A stretch of DNA of 64,000 nt from Acidobacteriota bacterium (lineage in GTDB: Bacteria > Acidobacteriota > Vicinamibacteria > Vicinamibacterales > JAKQTR01): positions 35,418-99,417 of the forward strand of contig JAPKZO010000018.1 of NCBI GenBank assembly GCA_026393755.1, written 5' to 3'. Each line of letters begins with the position of its first letter. Within the stretch, counting starts at the first letter, position 1. This document shows positions 1-8,437 of this stretch, in pieces. The notes beneath the pieces were generated by a model. It made no database searches. It saw only the letters and a program-made list of their open reading frames with translations, and had not been told where the DNA came from. The position numbers were made by a program, and so were the translations under genes.

Positions 1-711
1 CTGGCGGGCGGCCTGTTCGTCATCGTCAGCCACATCTCGCAACTGCCCGGCGTCCTGATCCTCGTGTTCCAGGATGCGTTCTCGTTCCGGGCGGCGGCTG
101 GCAGCAGCGTCGGCCTTGGCATCATGGTGGCCATGCGGTACGGACTCGCGCGCGGCATCTACGCCAACGAGGCCGGCTATGGCACGGCGGCTGTGGCGTA
201 CGGCACCGCCCGCAGCAAGACGCCGACGCAGCAGGGACTGAATGCCGTCATCGAAGTCTTCGTCGTGTCGTTCGTCACCTCGTCTATCAGCGCCTTGACG
301 ATTCTCGTGAGCGGCGTGGCGCAGCAGTCGATTGCCGCCTTCAAACAGGGGGGTAGAGGATTGGAGAGCACGGCGCTGGTGGCGGCGGCGTTCAACACGA
401 CGCTCCCCGTCGCCGGCGGATGGATTGTGGCGTTCTGCGCGTTCCTGTTTGGCTACACAACACTGATTGGATGGGCCTACTACGGAGAGCAGTTCTTCGA
501 GTACCTGTTTGGCAAGCGCATCGCCACCCCGTATCGCTGGGCGTACTGTCTCCTGATTCCGCTCGGAGCGACGTTGAGCGTGGAAACGGTGTGGGCGTGG
601 GGCGATCTGATGAATGGCCTGCAGGTGTTTCCCAACCTGATCGGGCTGGTGGGACTGAGCGCCGTGGTCGCTGCGGCGGCTCGCGCGAGACTCGGCGACG
701 CAGGCAAGTAG
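1..711 (+). CDS. Sodium:alanine symporter (AGCS family), C-terminal part
   Basis: The reading frame is open from the first base of the window, so only the C-terminal 236 residues are present and the start lies upstream. It encodes a polytopic inner-membrane sodium-coupled alanine/glycine symporter. The visible stretch GLARGIYANEAGYGTA matches the conserved AGCS signature (RG.. .NEAG.G.A). Several hydrophobic helices follow, then a YYGEQ segment near the usual YYGE position of the family. The protein ends normally at a TAG with an Ala-rich tail. No neighbour on this side shares its pathway. Family assignment is from recognisable motifs; substrate specificity is inferred. Confidence 0.85.
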   Translation: MAGGLFVIVSHISQLPGVLILVFQDAFSFRAAAGSSVGLGIMVAMRYGLARGIYANEAGYGTAAVAYGTARSKTPTQQGLNAVIEVFVVSFVTSSISALTILVSGVAQQSIAAFKQGGRGLESTALVAAAFNTTLPVAGGWIVAFCAFLFGYTTLIGWAYYGEQFFEYLFGKRIATPYRWAYCLLIPLGATLSVETVWAWGDLMNGLQVFPNLIGLVGLSAVVAAAARARLGDAGK

Positions 712-740
712 CCGTCCGCCGGATCGGGAAGTCTTGGCCG

Positions 741-932
741 CTACGAGCTGGCTGGCGCGGAGGCGGTGTCCTGCAACACCGTCTGCCGACCCTCGGCGTG
801 CTCGCCGTCTCGACAGGCTTCTCCGCGGGCATCGACAATCGAGACGACGCGACCGTCGTACGTTTCGTAGATGCCGAGCAGGCACCCGCATGGGAGACGA
901 CGACTGTTCAATCCTCGCAGAATCCTGGTCAC
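741..932 (-). CDS. Small Cys-containing hypothetical protein
   Basis: A 63-residue frame starting at GTG. A GGGGAG ribosome-binding site sits about six bases upstream of the GTG. The protein carries a Pro-Cys-Gly-Cys pair near residue 16, followed by LGIYETYDGRVVSIVDARG and then a further Cys and a His (around residues 42-47). This Cys-X-Cys...Cys...His arrangement could bind a metal such as zinc. Codon third positions are GC-rich and the frame fills most of an otherwise empty 404-base gap (712-1115) between the symporter and thrC. I see nothing else in that gap. I do not recognise a characterised family. It could be a chance frame, but the RBS and conserved-looking core argue for a real gene. 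Confidence 0.42.
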   Translation of the reverse strand: MTRILRGLNSRRLPCGCLLGIYETYDGRVVSIVDARGEACRDGEHAEGRQTVLQDTASAPASS

Positions 933-1115
933 CTGTTGCTCCCCGCTCGTTCGTGTCTGATGCCTCGGGTCGATTACTGAGTCCTGAGTGCGTTAGACCG
1001 GCGGGTTGGGCGGGAGGTTACTAAGACCTTCGATCCATGAATTCGGCAGCGAATCTGTTCACTCAGGACTTAGTGCTGAGCGAGCGCGTTTCACCGGACT
1101 GCCTCGCACGAATGT

Positions 1116-2435
1116 TCAACCGTCGTTGCGAGTCGAAGCACCAAGCCATCGACGGAACGTGTCGAACCGGGTGTCGGCGAGATCCGTCGCCAGGAGCGGC
1201 AGGGAGAGCCAATCCCGTTCCTGTTCAGGGAGTTGCGGCTCAAACCCCAGTTCGGCGCGAATCGCGCCGCCGAACTTGGCCGGGTGGGCCGTCAGCAGCG
1301 CGATGACCGGGTGGTGTTCGTCCGTCGAGGCGAGGTACGTCCTGGCGGCGGCATAGGCGACCGCGCCGTGCGGGTCGAGCACCACGCCGGACCGAGCGTA
1401 CGCCCGTCGAATCGCGTCCCGGGTCTCGGGTTCGGTGACGCGCTCGCCGCGCACGAACTGCCGCATCGTGTCGACTGAGCCATCACTCAAGTGGAGCAGA
1501 CGCGCAAAATTGCTGGGATCGCCGACATCCATCGCATTCGATATCGTGACGATAGATGGTCGTGCACGATAGACGCTGGTCGCGAGGAACTCGGGCAGCA
1601 CGTCATTGACGTTGGTGGCAGCGATGAAGCGTGCGATCGGCACACCCATCCTGGCTGCAAGCACTCCGGCCGTCAGGTTTCCCAGGTTGCCTGACGGCAC
1701 CGAGAACACCACCGGCTGGCCCGATGCGCCGGCGACCGCCAGATAGCCTGCCACGTAGTAGAAGCTCTGGGGCAGCAGGCGTCCGATGTTGATGGAGTTG
1801 GCCGACGACAGGTGGAGCGCCGAAAGTGCCGGATCGCGAAAGGCCGCCTTCACCAGGCGCTGACAGTCGTCGAACGTGCCGGGCACCCGCAGCGCGTCCA
1901 CATTGCCGCCGATCGTCGCCATCTGCGCTTCCTGGAAGGGCGACACCTTGCCGGCCGGATAGAGGACCACCACCCGCACCCCCGACACGCCCGCGAATCC
2001 ACGGGCGACCGCGCTTCCCGTGTCGCCTGAAGTCGCGACCAGGATTGTCGCGTGCCCGCCGCGCTCGGCCAGCGCGTGTCCGAACAGCCTGGCCATGAAT
2101 CTCGCGCCGAAGTCCTTGAAGGCGAGCGTCGGGCCGTGGAACAGCTCGAGCGCGAACAGCCGTTCTTCCAACTGGACGACGGGAACGGGGAAGTCGAGCG
2201 CATCGGCCACCAGGCGCTCAATCACGCGCGGCGCGAATTCCCCATCCAGCAGTCGCTGCGCGAGCACGACCGCGAGACCGCCGAACGGCAACTCCCGCCA
2301 CGACTGAAGCTGGTCGACACCGAAGTGCGGCAACTCGGTTGGAAGGTACAGCCCGCCATCGGGCGCGAGGCCTTCGAGGAGTCCTTCGACAAAGCTGACG
2401 TGCGGCGCGCGGCCGCTCGTGCTCGCCAGCCGCAT
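1116..2435 (-). CDS. thrC: Threonine synthase
   Basis: Converts O-phospho-L-homoserine and water to L-threonine and phosphate, the last step of threonine biosynthesis; cytoplasmic, PLP-dependent. The 439-residue protein has the family start (PDGGLYLP near residue 25) and the PLP-lysine motif GPTLAFKDFG with Lys about 107. VATSGDTGSA and VPSGNLGNLTAG are the expected substrate/phosphate loops. It lies directly downstream of thrB: the thrB TGA ends one base before this ATG. A TTG three codons upstream (first base 2444) would overlap the thrB stop and is an alternative start. The close spacing implies translational coupling in a thrBC operon. Confidence 0.93.
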   Translation of the reverse strand: MRLASTSGRAPHVSFVEGLLEGLAPDGGLYLPTELPHFGVDQLQSWRELPFGGLAVVLAQRLLDGEFAPRVIERLVADALDFPVPVVQLEERLFALELFHGPTLAFKDFGARFMARLFGHALAERGGHATILVATSGDTGSAVARGFAGVSGVRVVVLYPAGKVSPFQEAQMATIGGNVDALRVPGTFDDCQRLVKAAFRDPALSALHLSSANSINIGRLLPQSFYYVAGYLAVAGASGQPVVFSVPSGNLGNLTAGVLAARMGVPIARFIAATNVNDVLPEFLATSVYRARPSIVTISNAMDVGDPSNFARLLHLSDGSVDTMRQFVRGERVTEPETRDAIRRAYARSGVVLDPHGAVAYAAARTYLASTDEHHPVIALLTAHPAKFGGAIRAELGFEPQLPEQERDWLSLPLLATDLADTRFDTFRRWLGASTRNDG

Positions 2436-2436
2436 G

Positions 2437-3381
2437 TCAGTCAATCACCCTGGCGCCCTCGGCGCTGATCGGGCCGGTCCATGCGTCGCTGCCGAGCCCC
2501 GCCGCGTCGCCGAAGGCCGATCGCATGGCCTGCGCCACCCGGGCCGCCACGTCGGCTTCTCCCGCAAACGCAAAGACGGATGGACCCGAGCCCGAGATCG
2601 AACACCCGAGCGCCCCGTGATCGCGCGCGGCACGCCGCACGGCGTCAAAGCCGGGAATCAGCTCGGCGCGCACCGGTTCGACCAGCCGGTCCACAATCGA
2701 TCGCCCCAGCAACGCCAGGTCCTGTTGATACAGCGCCGCCACGAGGGCGGCGAGGTTGCCCGCGTTCGCGACGATGTCGGGGAGCAGGAACCGCTGTTCC
2801 TGAAGCAGAGCACGGGCGCGCGCCGTGGAGACTTCGCAGTGCGGATGCACCACCGCCACGAACAGCCCATCGGGCACCGGCAGCGAGACGATGTCGAGCG
2901 GATCGCAGCTCCGGATGAGGACGAACCCACCCAGCACCGACGGGGCGACGTTGTCGGGATGTGCGGACCCGGACGCCGCGCGCTCGCCCTCCATTGCGCA
3001 GGCCACGATCTCGAGAGGTGAGAGCGGCCGGCCGAGGATGATATTGGCGGCAACAGCGGCCGCCGCGGCCGACGCTCCCGAGCTGCCCAGTCCGCTGGCA
3101 AGCGGAAGGCCTTTCTGCAGCCACAGCCGGATGCCGGGCACTTGCCGGCGGACCGCGACCCGCGCCAGCACGGCCGCCGCCGCCACGCCAGCGCTGTTTG
3201 CTGCCGCGTCCGTGGGCAGCTTTCCGTTGTCGCCGGTGACCTCGACCAGTTCGACACCGGGCTCTTCGCGCAGCTCCAAACGGACCGTATCGCCAGGCCG
3301 GTGCATCGCAAAGCCCAGCACGTCGAAACCGGGACCGACGTTCGACACGGTCGCCGGGGCAAACACTCGGATGTGTGACAT
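2437..3381 (-). CDS. thrB: Homoserine kinase (GHMP kinase)
   Basis: Phosphorylates L-homoserine to O-phosphohomoserine, feeding threonine synthase encoded next door. The product is 314 residues, normal for bacterial ThrB. The N-terminal VFAPATVSNVGPGFDVLG and the glycine/serine-rich ATP loop LPLASGLGSSGASAAAA (about residues 92-107) are typical GHMP-kinase motifs; the C-terminal LGCSISGSGPSVFAF matches GHMP motif 3. The frame stays open far upstream (to about 4020), but residues before MSHIRVF are out of family and run through an intergenic palindromic repeat, so the ATG at 3381 was chosen. Confidence 0.93.
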   Translation of the reverse strand: MSHIRVFAPATVSNVGPGFDVLGFAMHRPGDTVRLELREEPGVELVEVTGDNGKLPTDAAANSAGVAAAAVLARVAVRRQVPGIRLWLQKGLPLASGLGSSGASAAAAAVAANIILGRPLSPLEIVACAMEGERAASGSAHPDNVAPSVLGGFVLIRSCDPLDIVSLPVPDGLFVAVVHPHCEVSTARARALLQEQRFLLPDIVANAGNLAALVAALYQQDLALLGRSIVDRLVEPVRAELIPGFDAVRRAARDHGALGCSISGSGPSVFAFAGEADVAARVAQAMRSAFGDAAGLGSDAWTGPISAEGARVID

Positions 3382-3468
3382 CGGGTACCCGACAGATCTT
3401 AGCTCGACTTGCGATCCGTCTCGCCGACATTCCGTGCATCGCTCGGCGTCCGGGGGAGCTCCTTGGTC

Positions 3469-3536
3469 CGTCACTCCGGCGAACGCCGGAATCCAGCAGT
3501 GTACCTCTCTGGACCCCGGCTTTCGCCGTGGTGACG
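3469..3536. repeat. REP-like imperfect palindromic repeat
   Basis: Two inverted 27-base arms (beginning cgtcactccggcgaacgccg and ending ggctttcgccgtggtgacg) flank a 14-base centre; about 80 percent of arm positions pair. When translated it gives the PAFAGVT / PGFRRGDD strings seen in many bacterial genomes, the hallmark of a widespread extragenic palindromic repeat. It sits upstream of thrB and the TerC gene in a divergent intergenic region. Confidence 0.75.
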
Positions 3537-3666
3537 ATTCTGCGTGGTTCGGTGGGATGAGGTTGACAATCGATGTTGAGTGTCGAGCGGGGGCGGGTGG
3601 CGAGGCTCCGGTATCATACGGGTGGAGGCGCGGCGGGCCATCTGGATGTGGCGCGCGCGGAGTGTG

Positions 3667-4437
3667 ATGATGCTTCTCGAATGGCTGGCGACCCCTCAAA
3701 CCTGGATCGCCCTGGCGACGCTGACCGCGCTCGAGATCGTGCTCGGCGTCGACAACGTGATCTTTATCTCGATTCTTGCCAGCAAGCTCCGCCAGGCTCA
3801 GCGCTCGCGTGCCCGGCGCCTCGGACTGTTTCTGGCCATGTTCATGCGCATCGGCCTCTTGTTCTCGCTGGTCTGGATGATCCGCCTCACCCACCCGCTC
3901 TTCACGCTGCTCGGCCGGGATTTCGCGGGGCGCGATCTGATCCTGATCGGCGGCGGGCTCTTCCTGCTCGCCAAGTCGACGTCCGAAATCCACGACAAGC
4001 TCGAAGGGGAGGAAGGGCACAGTTCGGCGCGAGTCGCCCCGTCATTCGCCGGCGTCATCGTCCAGGTGATGCTCCTCGACATCGTGTTCTCGCTCGATTC
4101 GGTGATTACCGCCGTCGGCATGGCCAACGACCTGGGCGTGATGGTCGCCGCCGTCGTGCTGGCGGTCGGCGTGATGATGTGGTCGGCGGATGCGATCAGC
4201 GGTTTCGTCGATCGCCACCCGACGGTGAAGATCCTCGCCTTGAGCTTCCTGCTGCTGATCGGCGTGTCGCTCGTGGCGGACGGATTCCAGCAGCACATCC
4301 CGAAGGGATACATCTACTTCGCGATGGCGTTCTCGGTCTTCGTCGAGATGATCAATCTGCGGCTGCACGCCCGGACACGTCCGGTCGAGCTCAGACACTC
4401 GTACGCCGGAGAGAAGAGCGGCGGCAAGCCGGCGTAG
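3667..4437 (+). CDS. TerC/YjbE-family integral membrane protein
   Basis: A 256-residue polytopic membrane protein of the TerC superfamily, often linked to metal-ion export or tolerance. The family hallmarks are both present: TALEIVLGVDNVIFISI in the first helix (acidic Glu and Asp in the membrane) and LLDIVFSLDSVITAVGM in a later helix, forming the symmetric pair of Asp-containing segments. Seven or so hydrophobic segments are visible. Two adjacent ATGs at 3667 and 3670 precede LLEWL; the frame is open upstream to 3580, but that extension is Arg/Gly-rich and unlike the family. No yybP-ykoY manganese riboswitch, common before this family, was recognised upstream. Substrate unknown. Confidence 0.85.
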   Translation: MMLLEWLATPQTWIALATLTALEIVLGVDNVIFISILASKLRQAQRSRARRLGLFLAMFMRIGLLFSLVWMIRLTHPLFTLLGRDFAGRDLILIGGGLFLLAKSTSEIHDKLEGEEGHSSARVAPSFAGVIVQVMLLDIVFSLDSVITAVGMANDLGVMVAAVVLAVGVMMWSADAISGFVDRHPTVKILALSFLLLIGVSLVADGFQQHIPKGYIYFAMAFSVFVEMINLRLHARTRPVELRHSYAGEKSGGKPA

Positions 4438-4590
4438 CTGTCGAGGACTTCGCCCTCCGCGTCACGACCATGCCGTTGTCGCTGGTCGGCGCGCTTCGGT
4501 TCTCCGTATTCGTCGCCGTTCTCGTCGGGCGTGCAGGTTCCAGACCGCCCGGCTTCAGCGGCGCCGCGAAGCGCCGTCGGCTGCATGCCG

Positions 4591-4926
4591 TCAGGCCTTG
4601 AGTATTGATACCAGCTGGTGCCGCAATTCGGGGACGCGCGTCTGAACGACATCCCACACCAATTCGAAGTCGACACCGAAGTAGTCGTGAATCAGGCGGT
4701 CCCGCATCCCGGCCATGGCGCGCCACTCAACCGTTGGATGGGTCGCCAGAAAGTCGTCAGGCACCCTCTTCGCGGCCTCGCCAATGATCTCAAGACTCCG
4801 AACGAATGCCCGACGCACGGTCTCGTCGGCCATGAAGGCCTCGAATGACAAGCTCGCGCTCCGGTCGATGAGGTATTCGGCTTCTACGAGAATGTGGCGG
4901 AGGTAGTCACGCGGCTCGAAGGACAT
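4591..4926 (-). CDS. hepT: HepT-like HEPN-domain toxin (DUF86)
   Basis: Predicted HEPN ribonuclease toxin of a MntA-HepT type TA system. The 111-residue all-helical protein carries the HEPN motif RX4HXY as R75-DRLI-H80-D-Y82 within GMRDRLIHDYFG, characteristic of HepT/DUF86 proteins. Its start overlaps the end of the upstream nucleotidyltransferase gene by 20 bases, so the two are translated from one message. In characterised pairs the MNT partner AMPylates the HepT tyrosine, and Tyr82 is the equivalent here by family knowledge. Intact and of normal length. Confidence 0.88.
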   Translation of the reverse strand: MSFEPRDYLRHILVEAEYLIDRSASLSFEAFMADETVRRAFVRSLEIIGEAAKRVPDDFLATHPTVEWRAMAGMRDRLIHDYFGVDFELVWDVVQTRVPELRHQLVSILKA

Positions 4927-5224
4927 CTTGCGCTTCCGACAAGATTCGAGGACCGAGGAACGGGGATAGGGCCTCGGTGGTCACAAGCTCGACGCGCCGC
5001 CCGAGATGCGCTTCAAGAAGTTCGGAAAGAGCGAGAAACCGAGTGTATGATTTCGCCCCCGGTGCGAACTGGACCAGGAGATCCACATCGCTGTGAGCTT
5101 GCGCCTGGCCCAGCAGGACCGAGCCAAACAGGGCGAGTCGAGCCACGCCCAAGGCCCGAATCTCCCGCTCGCATGCCGCTAGCCGTTCAACGGCCTGCTC
5201 ACGGTTGAGAACCGGCGATTGCAT
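4907..5224 (-). CDS. mntA: MntA-like minimal nucleotidyltransferase antitoxin
   Basis: A 105-residue minimal nucleotidyltransferase expected to neutralise HepT by adenylylation. The signature GSX10DXD is exact: Gly34-Ser35, then ten residues, Asp46-Val-Asp48 (within FGSVLLGQAQAHSDVDLLVQF). The C-terminal part contains LGRRVELVTTEAL, a common third-strand segment. The gene precedes and overlaps hepT. Upstream, a weak promoter (TTGGAT, 18 bases, TAGGCT) would put the transcription start at or very near the ATG, and a 20-bp perfect palindrome lies 45-64 bases upstream. Confidence 0.88.
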   Translation of the reverse strand: MQSPVLNREQAVERLAACEREIRALGVARLALFGSVLLGQAQAHSDVDLLVQFAPGAKSYTRFLALSELLEAHLGRRVELVTTEALSPFLGPRILSEAQDVLRAA

Positions 5225-5268
5225 GCCTACAGCCTATCTGCAGAGGGCCCTTGGATCCAAATTACCGA

Positions 5269-5288
5269 GAGGCCTGACGTCAGGCCTC
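5269..5288. promoter_or_regulatory. 20-bp perfect palindrome upstream of mntA-hepT
   Basis: GAGGCCTGAC followed immediately by its exact reverse complement GTCAGGCCTC. It lies 45-64 bases upstream of the mntA start and about 90 bases past the end of the DUF2207 gene, which is on the same strand. It could be an operator for the TA pair or a terminator hairpin for the gene before it; no T-run follows on either strand, which weakens the terminator reading. Confidence 0.5.
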
Positions 5289-5376
5289 ACCCGCCGGCCC
5301 CCATCACCGCCCCCGGGCCGGTGCAGGCCGTGATGACGGCGCGTTCACGACTCCCAAACCAGTATCCGTCGAGCTA

Positions 5377-7086
5377 TCAGCCCGCACCGCTGGAGCCACC
5401 GCCAGCAGCCCCCGCGGCGGCCGCACCACCGGCCCCGGCGGCCACGTGGGCGCCCGCCGTGCTGGCGAGCGACAGCATCTCCACGAGCGCCGCCGTGTTC
5501 GGACGTCCATCTTCCCGCGCCAGCGCCTGGAACCAGGCGGGCACGCCGAGCGCTCCCTGCTTGTCGAGGCGTTTCGCCCAAGCCAGCGCGACACCGAACG
5601 CCGCCGCCATCGGCAGCAGCGATTCAAGCTGTCCGGTGGGCACATCCGTGCTCTGTCCCTTGGAGACCGCCTTGAGATGCCGGCTGTACGCTTTCCACAG
5701 CCGTGCGCGCTGCAGCCCCTTGTCCGAAAGCGGCGTCAGCGCGCTTCCGACGATGAGGCCCGTCAGGCCGGCCACTGCCAACGCCCCGGGAATCGTGAGC
5801 ACGAACCCGCCGATCCGATTGACAAAGATCACCCCCACGCCAAACCCGACGACCGCCGCGATGAGGAGGGCCAGACCCACACGCATCGCTCCCGTCTTCG
5901 TGTGCTCGCGTTCTGCGTCGAGCAGGCCTTCCTGGCGAAGCTCCGCGGTCACGGCCCGCGTGAATCGTTTCCAGCCGCCTGACGCGAACGATCGCGAAAG
6001 TTGCGAGAATCGCACCGTGTCGCGCGGACCCTTCCGGGTCGTAAACAGGATGTCGAGCAGTGTGCGTTCGTGTTCGCGCAGACCGCGCGGCCGGTCCTGC
6101 AGCACAATCGCGCAGTCGCGCCGGTTGAGCCACGTGGCGTCGTCGGGCACCTTGATCTGCAGCACGCCCCGGCGCGCCAGGTCGAACAGTGTGCCGATCG
6201 CGTTTGCCCACGAGATACCATCACGGGTGCCGACCAGCGTCCCGGCCAGCGCCACCGGGAGTCTGTCGGGTGGCACCGTCTGGCGTGCCTGTCTGTCGGC
6301 AGGTGTGGCGACGCGATGGTTCAGTGCGAACATGATGAACCCGAACAGACCGCCGAAGAGCACGAGCCCTGCGATGCCGAGGAACAACGGCGCCGTCTTC
6401 CACGTCTGCATGCTGTTCCGCTGCCAGCCCGGCGTGTCGGTCGCGATGCTGCGCGGAGCAAACCGCAGCGTGATCATCCAGTCGTCGTCTTTGCCGAACC
6501 CGCATCGACGAGCCCGGAGCGGACGGGCGTCCACCGTCAACTCCGCCGCCGCCGGGTTGAACTCGGCCAGCCCGATCAATCCCGCCGACTCCGGGTACTC
6601 CACCTCGAGTTCGGCGCAGGTGATCGGGTACTCATGCTTATCTGGCAGGACGATCCAGCGCAGCACGTCAGACTGACTCTGCTGCTCGACCACACCATCG
6701 ACACGGTAGACCAGCGTGAATTCATGGCTCGAACCGGTGACCGGGGCGAAGTGCCATGTAATGCGCCGGCGTCCGCCATCCTGCCTCCTGACCTCGTACT
6801 GACCGGCCTGCTTCCCGGGCGTGAGCGCGACAGCGTCCATGTCGACCGACAGCACCGTGAGCCGATCGATCTTCCGTGTGGGCAATTCCCGGAACACATA
6901 CGTGAACCGATCGGGTCCGAACGCGAAGCGAACCGTCTCTGTCACGACCATCGAACCGCCCGATTCGACCGAAAGCCTGACGGAGAAGCGCTCCGCGGAA
7001 TAGGGCTTGGCCGCCTCAGCAGACCCTCGTGGGATGAGAACGGCGAGGACGAGCGCGACGGAACCGACAAGACGGCGGGATGTCAT
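5377..7086 (-). CDS. DUF2207 family membrane protein with signal peptide
   Basis: A 569-residue predicted exported/membrane protein. Order: signal peptide (about 1-26, ending around GSAEAA), an extracytoplasmic beta-rich domain typical of DUF2207 (ERFSVRLSVESGGSMVVTE, then FTYVFRELPTRKIDRL), a transmembrane helix near residues 230-250 (FLGIAGLVLFGGLFGFIMF), a cytoplasmic winged-helix-like region (RRGVLQIKVPDD), two more helices (GLALLIAAVVGFGVGVIFV; GGFVLTIPGALAVAGLTGL) and a Gly/Ala-rich tail. The ATG at 7086 was preferred over 7098 because GGAG lies six bases before it. Function unknown for the family. Confidence 0.8.
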   Translation of the reverse strand: MTSRRLVGSVALVLAVLIPRGSAEAAKPYSAERFSVRLSVESGGSMVVTETVRFAFGPDRFTYVFRELPTRKIDRLTVLSVDMDAVALTPGKQAGQYEVRRQDGGRRRITWHFAPVTGSSHEFTLVYRVDGVVEQQSQSDVLRWIVLPDKHEYPITCAELEVEYPESAGLIGLAEFNPAAAELTVDARPLRARRCGFGKDDDWMITLRFAPRSIATDTPGWQRNSMQTWKTAPLFLGIAGLVLFGGLFGFIMFALNHRVATPADRQARQTVPPDRLPVALAGTLVGTRDGISWANAIGTLFDLARRGVLQIKVPDDATWLNRRDCAIVLQDRPRGLREHERTLLDILFTTRKGPRDTVRFSQLSRSFASGGWKRFTRAVTAELRQEGLLDAEREHTKTGAMRVGLALLIAAVVGFGVGVIFVNRIGGFVLTIPGALAVAGLTGLIVGSALTPLSDKGLQRARLWKAYSRHLKAVSKGQSTDVPTGQLESLLPMAAAFGVALAWAKRLDKQGALGVPAWFQALAREDGRPNTAALVEMLSLASTAGAHVAAGAGGAAAAGAAGGGSSGAG

Positions 7087-7109
7087 GACATGCTCCATAT
7101 GCTTTCAAT

Positions 7110-7138
7110 ATGATATCACTTCGAAATCTCCTCGTAAA
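7110..7138 (-). promoter_or_regulatory. Probable sigma70-type promoter of the DUF2207 gene
   Basis: On the minus strand TTTACG (7138-7133), a 17-base spacer, then TATCAT (7115-7110), five of six matches to the -10 consensus. Predicted start about 7103, leaving a 17-base leader that contains the GGAG before the ATG at 7086. The match is by eye. Confidence 0.5.
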
Positions 7139-7182
7139 GTGTCCGGCGACCCCTGTCGGTATACAATCGCCGGAAGCGTTCC

Positions 7183-8412
7183 ATGGCAACCAACACACCA
7201 TCACTCAATGATCTGCGCATCGATGATCGCTCGCGTGACGGCGGTCACGGCCGGATCGCGGTCTGGATTCTGCTGCTCGTCGTCATCGGCGCTGCCGGCG
7301 CGGCGGCGTGGTACTACTTCCTCAAGGCGCCGCGTCCGGTTCCCGTGCGCGTGGCGGCGGCGGTCGAGGCCGCCGGGTCGGCGGCCGGGGGCAATCCCTC
7401 GGTGCTCAACGCTTCGGGTTACGTGACGGCGCGGCGGCGCGCGACAGTGTCGTCGAAAGTGACCGGCAAGGTCGTCGAGGTGCACGTCGAGGAGGGCATG
7501 GCTGTCAAGCAGGGCCAGGTGCTCGCGCGGCTCGACGATGCCACGTATCGGCGGTATCTGGAGTTGGCCGAAGCCGAACTGGGAGTGGCCCGCCGCAACG
7601 CCGCGGAATCCGAAGTCCGCCTCAAACAGGCCGAGGTGACGCTGGGCCGCACCCGCGCGCTCCTCAAGGATGGCATCGTCGGCCAGGCCGATCTGGATCG
7701 GGACGAATCCGAAGTCAATGCGATCAAGGCCCGTCTTGATCTGTACCGCGAGCAGGTGATCGTCTCGGAGCGGCAGGTGGCGGTGCGGCGCAACGATCTC
7801 GATGACACCGTGATTCGGGCGCCGTTTTCCGGCGTCGCCATCTCGAAGGACGCGCAGCCCGGCGAGATGGTGTCGCCCGTGTCCGCGGGCGGGGGATTCA
7901 CGCGTACCGGCATTTCGACCATCGTCGACATGGCCTCGCTGGAGATCGAAGTCGATGTCAACGAAAGCTACATCAACCGCGTCACGCCGGGGCAGCGTGT
8001 CGAGGCTACCATCGACGCGTATCCGGACTGGAAGATCCCGGCGCACGTGATCACGATGGTGCCCACCGCTGATCGCCAGAAAGCCACCGTACTCGTGCGC
8101 ATCGGGTTCGAGACGATCGACCCGCGCATCCTGCCCGACATGGGCGTCAAGGTCGCGTTTCTGGGCGCGCCGCAGCCGGTCGATGCCCGCAGCACGCCGC
8201 GCGTGACGATTCCCAAGATTGCCATCCGGAGCGACCAGGGGCAGGACATTGTGTTCGTGGTCGTCGGCGATCACGTTGAGCGCCGGGCGATTCGCCAGAG
8301 CCCGTCCCAGGGCGATACGGCATCGGTGGTCGCCGGTCTGACAGCCGGCGATCGGGTGGTCATCGAAGGCCCGCCCGATCTGCTGGACGGCCGGAAGGTC
8401 GAGATTCGGTAG
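7183..8412 (+). CDS. Periplasmic adaptor (HlyD/MacA-type) of an ABC efflux system
   Basis: A 409-residue membrane-fusion protein that would link the inner-membrane ABC complex encoded downstream to an outer-membrane partner. An N-terminal transmembrane anchor (IAVWILLLVVIGAAGAAAWYY, about 26-46) is followed by a biotinyl-lipoyl-like half (ATVSSKVTGKVVEVHVEEG), an alpha-helical hairpin (LELAEAELGVARRNAAESE... to VNAIKARLDLYREQV), the second lipoyl half (DDTVIRAPFSGVAISKDAQPGEMV), a beta-barrel and a membrane-proximal domain. It is the first gene of a four-gene operon; 25 bases separate it from the ATPase gene. Confidence 0.9.
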   Translation: MATNTPSLNDLRIDDRSRDGGHGRIAVWILLLVVIGAAGAAAWYYFLKAPRPVPVRVAAAVEAAGSAAGGNPSVLNASGYVTARRRATVSSKVTGKVVEVHVEEGMAVKQGQVLARLDDATYRRYLELAEAELGVARRNAAESEVRLKQAEVTLGRTRALLKDGIVGQADLDRDESEVNAIKARLDLYREQVIVSERQVAVRRNDLDDTVIRAPFSGVAISKDAQPGEMVSPVSAGGGFTRTGISTIVDMASLEIEVDVNESYINRVTPGQRVEATIDAYPDWKIPAHVITMVPTADRQKATVLVRIGFETIDPRILPDMGVKVAFLGAPQPVDARSTPRVTIPKIAIRSDQGQDIVFVVVGDHVERRAIRQSPSQGDTASVVAGLTAGDRVVIEGPPDLLDGRKVEIR

Positions 8413-8437
8413 GATTCGATAAGAACGGGGAATCGTC

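Noticed and set aside
3540-3666. yybP-ykoY manganese riboswitch before the TerC gene
   Set aside because: The expected conserved loops were not found by eye, although the gene family is a common target.
2437-4020. 527-residue long form of homoserine kinase
   Set aside because: Residues before MSHIRVF are out of family, run through a palindromic repeat and overlap the TerC gene on the other strand.
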